Shown here in pieces: positions 17,695 through 25,350 of a DNA stretch of 64,000 nucleotides. Source of the stretch: Spirochaetales bacterium (GTDB taxonomy: Bacteria > Spirochaetota > Spirochaetia > Sphaerochaetales > Sphaerochaetaceae); contig JAAZAT010000129.1 of the NCBI GenBank assembly GCA_012514185.1, positions 1-64,000 of the forward strand. Direction: 5' to 3'. Made by a program: the position numbers and the translations under genes. Each line of letters starts with the position of its first letter. Within the stretch, counting starts at the first letter, position 1. Under the pieces are notes generated by a model. It did no database searches and was not told the DNA's origin. It saw only the letters and a list, made by a program, of their open reading frames with translations.

Positions 17695-18777
17695 CTATTG
17701 CCTCGGTGGAGTATAGATTCGTTGACGTTCCTCGGCATTTCGCTTGAGGGCATCGGCAACCAGGTGTCTGCATATGGACGGAAGGTCATACCCGATGCTG
17801 GCCATCAGGGCGGGGTAGTGGCTCGTGCCGGTCATGCCGGGAGAGGTGTTGATCTCATTGAGATAGATCCGGTCTCCGCTGACAAAGAAGTCGATGCGGG
17901 CGTATCCGTCAGCCTTGATCGCAAGAAAGGCTTTTCGGGCGTACTCGAGGATGCTGAGCTCGATGCTCTTTTCCAAACCGCTGGGTACTCTGATGTGTGC
18001 AGCATCAACCTGTCCGTACTTGTGCGCATAACTGAGGTATCCTACGTTCTCCTTGGCGGGATCGACAACCAAACCGGGCCCCGCAACGACCAGGCCCCGG
18101 TCAAAAGTCTGCAACACCGCCGTCTCCACCTCCAGCAAAGGATGGATGAGCTGCTGTACAAGAACGCGTTCGCTGTAAAGCCCTGCCAGTTTCACGGCAT
18201 CCTGAAACGATTGGAGATTGCTCTTGGCCAAGGTGCTGACGCCCACCGACGAGCCGCAATTTTCCGGCTTCACGAACAAATCGGGACCGAGTTTGCTTTG
18301 GGATTGCACAAGCAGTTGGTCGAACGGCCCGTCTTGCACCTGTTCCTTGGCCAACACCAGGGTGGGGACGGTTGGGATGTGCTCGCTTTCGAATACCACG
18401 GAAGCCAGGTGCTTGTGCATTCCAAGAGCGCTGCTGACAGTATCACAGCCGCACAAAGGCAGCCTTGCGAGCATGCACAGTCCTTGCAGGTTGCCGTCCT
18501 CGCCTCCATAGCCATGGGTGGTGGCGAATACCGCGTCGACGGCAAGCTTTGCATCACCGACAAAAAGGCCGAGGCCGGCGGCTGCAAAAACTGGCTTGTC
18601 CGTTGAGATGTGTTTGCTCACCTCCTGTTGTTGGAGATACCATCGGCCTTCCAGGGTGATGGCGATGAGAAGCACCGAAAAGCCTGCCTGCCTGAGTGCT
18701 CGATGCATGGTTTGTGCACTGGTGATGGAGACATCGTGTTCGGCTGACCTTCCTCCATAGACGAGGGCTATGGTCAT
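17695..18777 (-). CDS. ddl: D-alanine--D-alanine ligase
   Basis: This ATP-grasp enzyme makes the D-Ala-D-Ala dipeptide for peptidoglycan precursors. The 360-aa protein has VYGGRSAEHDVSI at the N-terminus, THGYGGEDGNLQGL near residue 90, FVKPENCGSSVGVS in the ATP-grasp core, and YARIDFFVS followed by LNEINTSPGMT as metal-binding motifs near the C-terminus. A strong GAGGAGAAGAG precedes the ATG. It overlaps the murE stop by 4 bp, so the two wall-precursor ligases are translationally linked. Confidence 0.96.
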   Translation of the reverse strand: MTIALVYGGRSAEHDVSITSAQTMHRALRQAGFSVLLIAITLEGRWYLQQQEVSKHISTDKPVFAAAGLGLFVGDAKLAVDAVFATTHGYGGEDGNLQGLCMLARLPLCGCDTVSSALGMHKHLASVVFESEHIPTVPTLVLAKEQVQDGPFDQLLVQSQSKLGPDLFVKPENCGSSVGVSTLAKSNLQSFQDAVKLAGLYSERVLVQQLIHPLLEVETAVLQTFDRGLVVAGPGLVVDPAKENVGYLSYAHKYGQVDAAHIRVPSGLEKSIELSILEYARKAFLAIKADGYARIDFFVSGDRIYLNEINTSPGMTGTSHYPALMASIGYDLPSICRHLVADALKRNAEERQRIYTPPRQ

Positions 18778-20255
18778 AGTCTCTTCTCCTCTTCCAGACG
18801 CAAGGCTGCTTGTACTTCTGCTACTTCGTCCCAGCTGATTTTTGCATCCATCCGTTCGATGGTCTTTTCATGACCCTTTCCTAAGAAGAGAAGGGTGTCG
18901 CCGCACTGAGCAATCGAGATTGCCTTTCGGATAGCCTCCCGACGACTCTCAATCTCCCACACCTTGCAGGCAGGATTGTTCATGTGGAAACGGAGGTCGG
19001 AGAAAATCGCCTGATTGCCTTCCCTGCGGGGGTCTTCCTCGGTAAGGATGATGGTCGAGCAGTACTTGTTCGCAATCCTGCCCATCGGCGATCGCTTTGA
19101 GGCGTCCCTTTCCCCTGCACAGCCAAAGACGGCGATGAGGTCTCCTCCCTCGCTCGTCCGCTTTGCAAAGAAGAAAATTCCTTCGTAGGCATCGGCGGTA
19201 TGGGCGAAGTCGATGATGACACGCAAGCCCAGGGAGTTCTCGATCAGATGCATCCGGCCCTTGACCGGCTGAAGGGTTTTGATCAGGGGAAGCAGCGTCT
19301 CTTCCTTGATACCGGTCAGGTGGCTTGCACAAAAAATTGCCAACAGTGCATTGGTGGCTAGGCTTGGCAAGAGCAACGGCGTCTGGATTCGTTGGCCTAA
19401 AATGTCGACCACAACGCCCTGATACCCCATGAACTCGATGCGAAGGGGCACATCCTTGCCCAGGATGAGTGCTTTGCTGGTGCTCTTCAAGGCAGTGGTG
19501 AAGTATTCCAGTTTGGCATTGTCGGTGCTCGATACGAACAAGCCTCCATCCTTGAGTGAACGGACCAGATTTACCTTCGCCTGGGTGTACTCCTCAAGAC
19601 TGTGGTGGAACTCCAGATGCTCACTGGTTACTTTGGTAACGATGGCAGCATCGAATTCAATGCCCGCCAATCGGTCGTAAGTGCTGCTCAAGGCATGACT
19701 GGTGCATTCCAATACAACTTTTTCAACCTTGTTTTCAACACAACGATGCAAAAAGGCGTGCAACTGGTCGGGCTCGGGCGTGCTTTGCCGATAGGGAGAG
19801 TCGACCTTGGTCGACCCATCGTCAATGCTTACGGTAGTAAGCAAACCGGCTTTCACGCCGTTCTTTTGCAACAGCTGGTAGAGGTAGTCGCAGGTGGTGC
19901 TCTTTCCGTCGGTGCCGCTCACCCCGATGATTCCCAGCTTGTCCTGAGGTCGGTCATAGAAGGCGGAACACATGCACGCAAAGGCAGTATGGGGCTTCTT
20001 GACTTGATGCCAACTGATGTGGGCGGGAATCGGCAGTTTGGAAAGGTCTTGATCACTGATGATGCACACAGCCCCATGTTCAATCGCTTCTTGGATATAG
20101 AGAATCCCATCGGTTCTCAGCCCGTGAAAGGCGAAAAATACTGAGTTGGGTTTGCATTGCTTCGAGTGCTGGCTTATCGTTTGAATGAGTATGGAATCGT
20201 CTTGCATCGCATCCTCGATGCCTATCGACTGTAAAAGTACTGCTAGGGTTTTCAT
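18774..20255 (-). CDS. murE: UDP-MurNAc-tripeptide synthetase (MurE ligase)
   Basis: This cytosolic Mur ligase adds the third, usually dibasic, amino acid to UDP-MurNAc-L-Ala-D-Glu. The 493-aa protein has P-loop GVSGTDGKSTT, STPEPDQLHAF, LECTSHAL (the carbamylated-lysine region is near), a TSEHLEFH block and IDFAHTADAYEG. The residue-3 selectivity motif, DNPR in meso-DAP enzymes, reads EDPR here (LTEEDPRREG). The arginine is kept, so a DAP- or ornithine-like substrate fits better than lysine. The start at 20255 lacks a Shine-Dalgarno; a -10-like hexamer ends 6 nt before it. Confidence 0.93.
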   Translation of the reverse strand: MKTLAVLLQSIGIEDAMQDDSILIQTISQHSKQCKPNSVFFAFHGLRTDGILYIQEAIEHGAVCIISDQDLSKLPIPAHISWHQVKKPHTAFACMCSAFYDRPQDKLGIIGVSGTDGKSTTCDYLYQLLQKNGVKAGLLTTVSIDDGSTKVDSPYRQSTPEPDQLHAFLHRCVENKVEKVVLECTSHALSSTYDRLAGIEFDAAIVTKVTSEHLEFHHSLEEYTQAKVNLVRSLKDGGLFVSSTDNAKLEYFTTALKSTSKALILGKDVPLRIEFMGYQGVVVDILGQRIQTPLLLPSLATNALLAIFCASHLTGIKEETLLPLIKTLQPVKGRMHLIENSLGLRVIIDFAHTADAYEGIFFFAKRTSEGGDLIAVFGCAGERDASKRSPMGRIANKYCSTIILTEEDPRREGNQAIFSDLRFHMNNPACKVWEIESRREAIRKAISIAQCGDTLLFLGKGHEKTIERMDAKISWDEVAEVQAALRLEEEKRL

Positions 20256-20261
20256 GATTGT

Positions 20262-20290
20262 ATGGTACTTCACATTCAGAAGGTTTGCAA
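20262..20290 (-). promoter_or_regulatory. Predicted leaderless promoter of murE-ddl-dinB
   Basis: On the minus strand TTGCAA (20290-20285), a 17-bp spacer and TACCAT (20267-20262), then 6 nt to the ATG. Transcription would begin at or next to the start codon, and no ribosome-binding site is present. Confidence 0.5.
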
Positions 20291-20318
20291 ACAACTGGTG
20301 GCGTGTTGGTTCATTTTT

Positions 20319-20327
20319 TGCTATGCT
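20319..20327 (+). promoter_or_regulatory. Extended -10 for the outer-membrane protein gene
   Basis: TGCTATGCT fits TGnTATnnT, with no clear -35. It lies 15 nt before the ATG and divergent from the murE promoter. Confidence 0.35.
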
Positions 20328-20342
20328 TGGCTTCAGTGAGGT

Positions 20343-21425
20343 ATGACGATGTCCAAAAAGGTGATGCTGATCCTGCTTGTCTCGGTTCTATGCATGAGAA
20401 ACGCGTTTTCGCTCCCTTTGGACTTGGCTTCCGGTTCTGCCTGGGGCATGGCTGACGCCGGGCTATCCCTTGACTATGAAAGCGATTCCTTTTTGGCAAA
20501 CCCGGCCTTGCTTGGTGTGGAGAAGGACAAGGATACTTCATTTTTAGCATCCGCCCGTTTCCAGGATGCGTTGGATGCTTCGAATTATACGCTCTCTCCG
20601 TTTGCTGCACGATTGGAAGAGCCTGCAGCCGATTGGGCGATTTCCTTTATTTCCGGAAGCCTTGCCTTCTCGATCCAGAATAGAAACACCCTGGAGAATC
20701 GCCACCAGTTTTCCAATGCCTCCGAATATTCAGGAAAACGAACCACGTTGTTTCAGTTCGATTGGGCCACCTCGCGTTCAGTTTTCTCGTTCGGTGTAAC
20801 CGCACGTGCTACGGCCGTCAGTGAACGGAGCTTGGTAAAAATCCAAGACGATCGGATTTTGCTCGATTACTTTGTCGAGACCACCGTCGGTCGCTATGAA
20901 GCGGTGGACGATCTGTCCAGCGTAACCTTCGGCGTCGGGATCCTGTTGGATTATCGATGGTTCAAGATGGGAGTGGTCAGCGATCAGCTTGCCTACGGCA
21001 GTGCAGAGCAATCGTTGGTGGTCAGTGCGGATTCTTTGCTGAAGACCCTCGATTGGGGTTTCTCTTTCAGCTCGGAGACCTATGATGATGCCAACCAATT
21101 GCATCTGTTGAAATTCCAGGGGGCGTTGGACTTTGTAAATCTCGGCTCCGATACCGACAGGGAGCTGAAAGTAGGAGTTTCGGCTAAGTTGCAGTTGCTT
21201 CCTACCTGGTCGGTCAGCCTGCAATTGGGCTATCGCGAGTACAAGCCGCAGAGCACCGACCTTTTGAAATTCTCCCTTGCCCGAGGGAGGCAGACCCTTG
21301 CGTTGAACGCCCAATTCGATACATTCAAGGCAACCCTGGCCTGTGGTTGGCCCACTGCATGGTACTCCGATACGGCCACAAGCCAGCAAGCGGTTTTTTT
21401 GGTCGGCGCAGCCTTGATTCTCTAA
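20343..21425 (+). CDS. Predicted outer-membrane beta-barrel protein, spirochaete-type
   Basis: This 360-aa exported protein has a signal peptide MTMSKKVMLILLVSVLCMRNAFS with probable cleavage before LPLDLASG. The mature part opens SGSAWGMADAGLSLDYESDSFLANPALLG, which resembles the N-terminal plug-like start of FadL-like and UPF0164-like spirochaete barrels. It continues with alternating polar/hydrophobic stretches and short turns and ends in VGAALIL, plausible barrel strands. The substrate is unknown. It stands alone between divergent murE and the zinc-ribbon gene; a weak GAGG lies before the ATG. Confidence 0.6.
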   Translation: MTMSKKVMLILLVSVLCMRNAFSLPLDLASGSAWGMADAGLSLDYESDSFLANPALLGVEKDKDTSFLASARFQDALDASNYTLSPFAARLEEPAADWAISFISGSLAFSIQNRNTLENRHQFSNASEYSGKRTTLFQFDWATSRSVFSFGVTARATAVSERSLVKIQDDRILLDYFVETTVGRYEAVDDLSSVTFGVGILLDYRWFKMGVVSDQLAYGSAEQSLVVSADSLLKTLDWGFSFSSETYDDANQLHLLKFQGALDFVNLGSDTDRELKVGVSAKLQLLPTWSVSLQLGYREYKPQSTDLLKFSLARGRQTLALNAQFDTFKATLACGWPTAWYSDTATSQQAVFLVGAALIL

Positions 21426-21436
21426 ATTGACTCTAC

Positions 21437-21465
21437 TTGACACACACGTTTGCCCACTATATAGT
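21437..21465 (+). promoter_or_regulatory. Strong promoter of the zinc-ribbon gene
   Basis: TTGACA (21437-21442), a 17-bp spacer and TATAGT (21460-21465). It is one of the closest matches to consensus in the window. A 6-bp hairpin (CAAACG/CGTTTG, 21466-21483) begins right after the -10, so the transcript would start with a stem. Confidence 0.7.
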
Positions 21466-21504
21466 CAAACGGTAGAACGTTTGAACCTGTAAGGAGTAGA
21501 GTAT

Positions 21505-21681
21505 ATGTCCAAAGCACATAGAGGCAGTGGGATCAGGAGCGAAGTGAACCATGGACGTGGTCAGTGCCCCGTTTGCAAGAGAACCGAAGTCAAGGTTATG
21601 TATGAAGTGACCATCGACGGTCAGAAAGCCAAGGTCTGCAAGCCTTGCAATGCCCACATCAAGGCAACTGCATCCAACTAA
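21505..21681 (+). CDS. Small zinc-ribbon protein, 58 aa, unknown function
   Basis: This very small basic protein begins MSKAHRGSGIRSEVNHGRG and carries two CPxC-type knuckles: CPVCKR (residues 21-26) and CKPCNAH (46-52), separated by a hydrophobic YEVTIDGQKAKV. This is the layout of a four-cysteine zinc ribbon. AAGGAG precedes the ATG, with its own strong promoter and intrinsic terminator, so it is an independent and probably highly expressed unit. The basic N-terminus suggests RNA or ribosome binding. It is not ribosomal protein L28, L32 or L36 by sequence. Confidence 0.8.
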   Translation: MSKAHRGSGIRSEVNHGRGQCPVCKRTEVKVMYEVTIDGQKAKVCKPCNAHIKATASN

Positions 21682-21701
21682 GAGCATAGTTGTTGGAACC
21701 G

Positions 21702-21730
21702 AGACTGTCCTGTGTGGCAGTCTTTTTTTT
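21702..21730 (+). terminator. Intrinsic terminator after the zinc-ribbon gene
   Basis: Stem AGACTG/CAGTCT (21702-21707 and 21718-21723) with a 10-nt loop, followed by eight Ts ending at 21730. It separates this gene from murC, whose ATG is only 21 nt further on. Confidence 0.8.
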
Positions 21731-21750
21731 CGTTTGAAGAGGGAGTTGGA

Positions 21751-23211
21751 ATGGACCTGCAGTCACAGCATTGCTATCTGGTAGGAATGAAGGGTTCTGG
21801 CATGGCCAGCCTGGCCGTCCTGCTTGCGCGGATGGGCTGCCAAGTACGTGGATGCGACCGCGACGAAGTGTTCTTCACCGATGCCTTGCTGAAGCAGGAG
21901 GGCCTGGTTTGTGATCTCGGCTTTTCAGATGATCTGCTGACCGACGACATCTCCTTGGTCATTTACAGCAGTGCTTATCCCCTGCAAACACCAATTCTCC
22001 AAGCTGCCGCCCGGCGGGAACTCGCACTCTACTCCTACCCGGCTTTCATCGCCTATCTTACCAGGCGCCAGGACAGCTATGCCGTAGCAGGCACCCATGG
22101 GAAGAGTACGACCTGTTCGGTGGCTTCCCATCTGTTGCGTGAAGCCTCAGACTCTGCGTTTCCATTCTATGCCGTCTACGGTTCATCCCAAGCTGGACAG
22201 GAGCACTATCCCTATTACGGTGGAGCGTGCGCGCTTTTCGAGGCCTGCGAGTACCAAGACCATTTTCTTTCCTACGATCTGCGCTCGGTGTTGATAACCT
22301 CCATTGAATTCGACCATCCTGACTACTTTCACTCGTTGAAGGAAGTCAAGCGTAGTTTCGAGGCATTGGTCGATAGGCTCAAAGGAGGGGGAATCTTCAT
22401 CTACTGTGCAGATGATGAGGGAGCTTGCGAGCTTGCGGCGTATGCCGCTGTCCATCGGCCTGACCTGACTATCCTTTCATACGGTTTCTCTGCAAAGCCG
22501 CCGTTCAGGATCCTGCAAAACGGTCCTGACAGCTATACGCTTGCAGTGTTGCCCCAAAACCCCTTCACCGTCCAAGCAAAAGCGAGGGCCCTGGTGTGCG
22601 ATCACATTGGTGCACTGGTGCTTTCGCTTGCCATGTTGCTCGACCGTCCCAAGCCCAGGCTCTACATTCAGGACCAGAGCCTCATCACCGACGAGATACT
22701 GCCGACTTTGGTATCCAACCTTTCTCATCATTTAGGCTCCTACACGGCGTGTACCGGTAGAACCGAAGTGCTGTTGCAACAGGATGGAGTGGTCTACATC
22801 GACGATTACGCCCATCACCCTTCGGAAATCCGTACAAGCTTGGAAGAACTTGGCCAACGATATCCCCGTTGCAAGATCCTGGTGATCTTCTGCCCCCACA
22901 CTGCGAGCCGGACACGTGCTTTCTTCGAGGATTTTGCACGAGAGCTGTCCAAGTGCGATGCGCTTATCGTACAAGCCACCTATGCATCGGCAAGAGGGGA
23001 CGGCCCCTCGGGCCCCGACCCTGCAGAGGAGCTTGTGCGGCAGGTCTCGAGCCTGTCTCGAACGCCATGCGTCTTTGCCCAAGAAGAGGGGGTTGCGCTT
23101 GCCCTGGCCTCCCTCTGGTTGCAAGAGCGATGGTTGTGTATTACGATGGGTGCGGGCAACAACCGCAGCCTTTGCGAGCGTATTGCGCACCAGAGAAGGA
23201 GTCTTTCATGA
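21751..23211 (+). CDS. murC: UDP-N-acetylmuramate--L-alanine ligase
   Basis: This Mur ligase adds L-Ala to UDP-MurNAc, the first stem-peptide step. The 486-aa protein has the N-terminal UDP-binding GMKGSGMASLA, P-loop AGTHGKSTT near residues 113-121, FEACEYQDHFLSY, IEFDHPDYF and DDYAHHPSEI. A relationship to Mpl (murein peptide recycling) was considered, but motif spacing fits MurC better. AAGAGGGAG lies before the ATG at 21751. It ends in a 4-bp overlap with yicC, starting a compact run to miaA. Confidence 0.88.
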   Translation: MDLQSQHCYLVGMKGSGMASLAVLLARMGCQVRGCDRDEVFFTDALLKQEGLVCDLGFSDDLLTDDISLVIYSSAYPLQTPILQAAARRELALYSYPAFIAYLTRRQDSYAVAGTHGKSTTCSVASHLLREASDSAFPFYAVYGSSQAGQEHYPYYGGACALFEACEYQDHFLSYDLRSVLITSIEFDHPDYFHSLKEVKRSFEALVDRLKGGGIFIYCADDEGACELAAYAAVHRPDLTILSYGFSAKPPFRILQNGPDSYTLAVLPQNPFTVQAKARALVCDHIGALVLSLAMLLDRPKPRLYIQDQSLITDEILPTLVSNLSHHLGSYTACTGRTEVLLQQDGVVYIDDYAHHPSEIRTSLEELGQRYPRCKILVIFCPHTASRTRAFFEDFARELSKCDALIVQATYASARGDGPSGPDPAEELVRQVSSLSRTPCVFAQEEGVALALASLWLQERWLCITMGAGNNRSLCERIAHQRRSLS

Positions 23212-24077
23212 AGAGCATGACCGGGTACGGGTACAGCGAATCCGTAGGCGAGCAATTCCAGCTTGCCGTTGAGTTGAAGTCGTACAATAATCGCTATTTG
23301 GATATCAATCACAATATTCCCTATATGCTGGCCCCCTATGAGATGGAGATTGACAAAGCCATTGCACAGGTTGCAAGTCGTGGCCATGTAGAGGTCAATA
23401 TCCGGGTCAAGAATTTGGCCAGTGATGTCGAGTTGTATGTAGATGCTGAAGCAGTAAAGAATTATACACAAGCCTTTGCTACAATTGCCGCACTCTCCGG
23501 CAAGGCCCTGAAGCCACAGCTCTCTGATTACCTGGGCAGCGAGGGTGTGTTGGTAAGTCTGAAAGGCAATGACAGTGAACGCTATCGCCATGTTCTCTTT
23601 GAGACATTGGAAGCGGCTTTGGTACAGTTTTCTGAGAGCAAGACGCGGGAGGGTGAATCCACCAAGCGGGACTTGGTCCGCTTGGGAAGTATCGTCGCCG
23701 AGGGTTTGGATGTGGTCAAGAGCCATGCCAATGCCTTGGAGCAGATGGTGAAGGACACCTTGCTCTCTCGTTTCAACGAGATGCTCGGTGACCAGAACTA
23801 TGATGAGAACAGGATTTTGCAGGAAGTGGCGGTCATGCTCGTCAAATACTCCGTGCATGAGGAGATCAAGCGCCTGGGAGTGCACCTGAAGGAGTATTTC
23901 TCCCTCCTGGAAAAAGATGAGCCGACCGGCAAGCGCCTTGACTTTCTCTGTCAGGAGATGAATCGGGAGATTAATACCATCGGCAGCAAGAGCCAGATGG
24001 TCGAGCTGAACATCCAAGTGGTCAAGATGAAGGACGGCTTGGAGAATATTCGCGAACAAATTCGAAACATCGAGTAA
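23208..24077 (+). CDS. yicC: YicC/YloC-family endoribonuclease
   Basis: This 289-aa cytosolic protein opens with the family hallmark MKSMTGYG and ends with the conserved DFLCQEMNREINTIGSKSQMVELN followed by VKMKDGLENIREQIRNIE. Known members form hexameric ring-shaped RNA endonucleases. AAGGAG lies upstream and the ATG overlaps the murC stop. Its neighbours (nucleotide-kinase-like gene, rpoZ-like gene) echo the common bacterial order yicC-gmk-rpoZ, here with a CMP-kinase-like gene in the gmk position. Confidence 0.93.
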   Translation: MKSMTGYGYSESVGEQFQLAVELKSYNNRYLDINHNIPYMLAPYEMEIDKAIAQVASRGHVEVNIRVKNLASDVELYVDAEAVKNYTQAFATIAALSGKALKPQLSDYLGSEGVLVSLKGNDSERYRHVLFETLEAALVQFSESKTREGESTKRDLVRLGSIVAEGLDVVKSHANALEQMVKDTLLSRFNEMLGDQNYDENRILQEVAVMLVKYSVHEEIKRLGVHLKEYFSLLEKDEPTGKRLDFLCQEMNREINTIGSKSQMVELNIQVVKMKDGLENIREQIRNIE

Positions 24078-24088
24078 CGGGGGATTGC

Positions 24089-24613
24089 GTGCGTATTGCT
24101 ATTAGTGGAAAGAGCGGTTGTGGGAATACCACGGTCTCTCAGTTGGTTGCAGATGAGCTTGGGTATCCCATGATAAATTTCACCTTCCGCACCCTCAGCG
24201 AAGAGAAGGGCATTGAATTCTGGACATTCTGCAAAATGGCGGAGGAGAGTGATGAGTTCGACCTTGAGGTGGACCGAAGGCAGGTGGAAATGGCCCTCTC
24301 CCAGCCGGATTGCGTACTGGGCAGCCGCCTTGCAATTTGGATGCTCAAGCAGGCCGATTTGAAGGTGTATCTTACTGCAAGCTCGCTTGAGCGTGCCCGG
24401 AGGATCATGCAACGCGAAGGGGGGACGCTGGAAGAACGTCTTGAGCAGACCCGACGCCGGGATGCGAACGACAGCGCACGGTACAAACGATTATACAACA
24501 TCGACAACAGCGATACCTCGGTTGCGGACCTGGTCATCGATACGTCCGAGTTGGGGCCGCAGGAAGTTGCTCAACTCATTATCAAGGAGGCAAAGGCACG
24601 TGAAATACGCTAA
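24089..24613 (+). CDS. Cytidylate kinase-like protein with altered P-loop
   Basis: This 174-aa protein resembles the compact archaeal-type CMP kinases (MRIAISGKSGCGNTT at the start, LASRARRIMQREG-like lid helices, and a C-terminal IDTSELGPQEVA as in CMK). The Walker A motif GxxGxGK[ST] reads G7-K-S-G-C-G-N13-T, so the invariant lysine is Asn and a lysine occupies position 8. It may still bind nucleotide using K8, or may have lost kinase activity. The start is GTG with GGGGGA upstream. No separate canonical cmk is visible in the window. Confidence 0.72.
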   Translation: MRIAISGKSGCGNTTVSQLVADELGYPMINFTFRTLSEEKGIEFWTFCKMAEESDEFDLEVDRRQVEMALSQPDCVLGSRLAIWMLKQADLKVYLTASSLERARRIMQREGGTLEERLEQTRRRDANDSARYKRLYNIDNSDTSVADLVIDTSELGPQEVAQLIIKEAKAREIR

Positions 24614-25067
24614 GCCGATGCTTGCCATCATCCTCCTACTCTCATGTTTCACCTTGGCGGCAAGACCGTATGCAGGCCTTTCCCAATCGTTGATGTCTAC
24701 GGGCTTGGAAGTGGGAATGCTCAGCAGGACCTTCGAGCAGAACCTTGCCCTCAGTCTGCCCACGGTTGCACCCTCGCTTGAGACTGTGGGGATCGAGACC
24801 ACCATGCTGTACCGGCTGCCTCATCTTTCCCCGGTGATGGCGGGCATGGGCTTGAAGGCCCGCCTGGGTTGGGAGCAAGGGGAGGGGTATGAGCTGGGAG
24901 TGGGGTTTGCCCTTTCGCTCTCCTATGAGTTTCTCTTCTCACGGGGCATTGTGTTTGTCGAGGGCTCATACCTGCCTTGGATAACCGCTCAAGGAGCGAC
25001 AGTCGATGCGTCTGTACAGGACATGGTCAGGCAGTTCATCCGCTTCGGCTACCGCCACGTTTTCTGA
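24600..25067 (+). CDS. Small exported envelope protein, unknown
   Basis: This 155-aa protein starts at GTG 24600, preceded by AAGGAGG inside the end of the previous gene (14-bp overlap). KYAKPMLAIILLLSCFTLAARPYAG is a signal peptide. The mature part has short amphipathic strands (LSLSYEFLFSRGIVFVEGSYLPW) and ends IRFGYRHVF with a C-terminal aromatic, both suggestive of a small outer-membrane barrel. I do not recognise a family. It sits between nucleotide-kinase-like and omega-like genes, so the order may be only inherited linkage. Confidence 0.65.
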   Translation: MKYAKPMLAIILLLSCFTLAARPYAGLSQSLMSTGLEVGMLSRTFEQNLALSLPTVAPSLETVGIETTMLYRLPHLSPVMAGMGLKARLGWEQGEGYELGVGFALSLSYEFLFSRGIVFVEGSYLPWITAQGATVDASVQDMVRQFIRFGYRHVF

Positions 25068-25071
25068 GGTC

Positions 25072-25100
25072 TGTACATTTCTTGCGTAAATCTCTATAAT
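25072..25100 (+). promoter_or_regulatory. Promoter of rpoZ-miaA
   Basis: TGTACA (25072-25077), a 17-bp spacer and a perfect TATAAT (25095-25100). ACAAGGAG lies before the GTG start at 25147. Confidence 0.6.
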
Positions 25101-25146
25101 AAAAGAGTTGTATCATTACCGTCTTTTAGGGACAAGGAGTTGAACG

Positions 25147-25350
25147 GTGAGCATTCCATTGAACAGCCTTATTGATTATGAGGGCAATATCTACCAGATT
25201 ACTTGCGTGGCGATCAAAGAGGCGAATATCCTGAGCAATCCCGGATGCGGCGGAAAAGAAATTGAGGAGAACAATGGCAAGATTGTCAGTGAAGTCCTCA
25301 CGAGAGCTCTGAAAGGTGAAATCCATTTCGAAACACCCGACGAAGAGTAA
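25147..25350 (+). CDS. rpoZ: Divergent RNA polymerase omega subunit
   Basis: This 67-aa protein (GTG start) follows the short omega layout: NSLIDYEGNIYQITCVAIKEANIL corresponds to the N.Y.....A..RA..L helix, and IEENNGKIVSEVLTRALKGEIHF to the EEN.K....A..EI..G.I segment. Omega helps assemble and stabilise RNA polymerase. Its place downstream of yicC supports the call. The sequence is far from the E. coli protein, so the assignment rests on pattern and context. It overlaps the proposed miaA start by 35 bp. Confidence 0.68.
   Translation: MSIPLNSLIDYEGNIYQITCVAIKEANILSNPGCGGKEIEENNGKIVSEVLTRALKGEIHFETPDEE

Noticed and set aside
21505-21681. Zinc-ribbon gene as ribosomal protein L28 or L32
   Set aside because: Length is similar, but the CPVC/CKPC spacing and surrounding sequence do not match either ribosomal protein.
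21751-23211. murC as Mpl murein-peptide ligase
   Set aside because: Motif spacing, the N-terminal GMKGSGMASLA and position ahead of yicC fit MurC better, though the protein is divergent.
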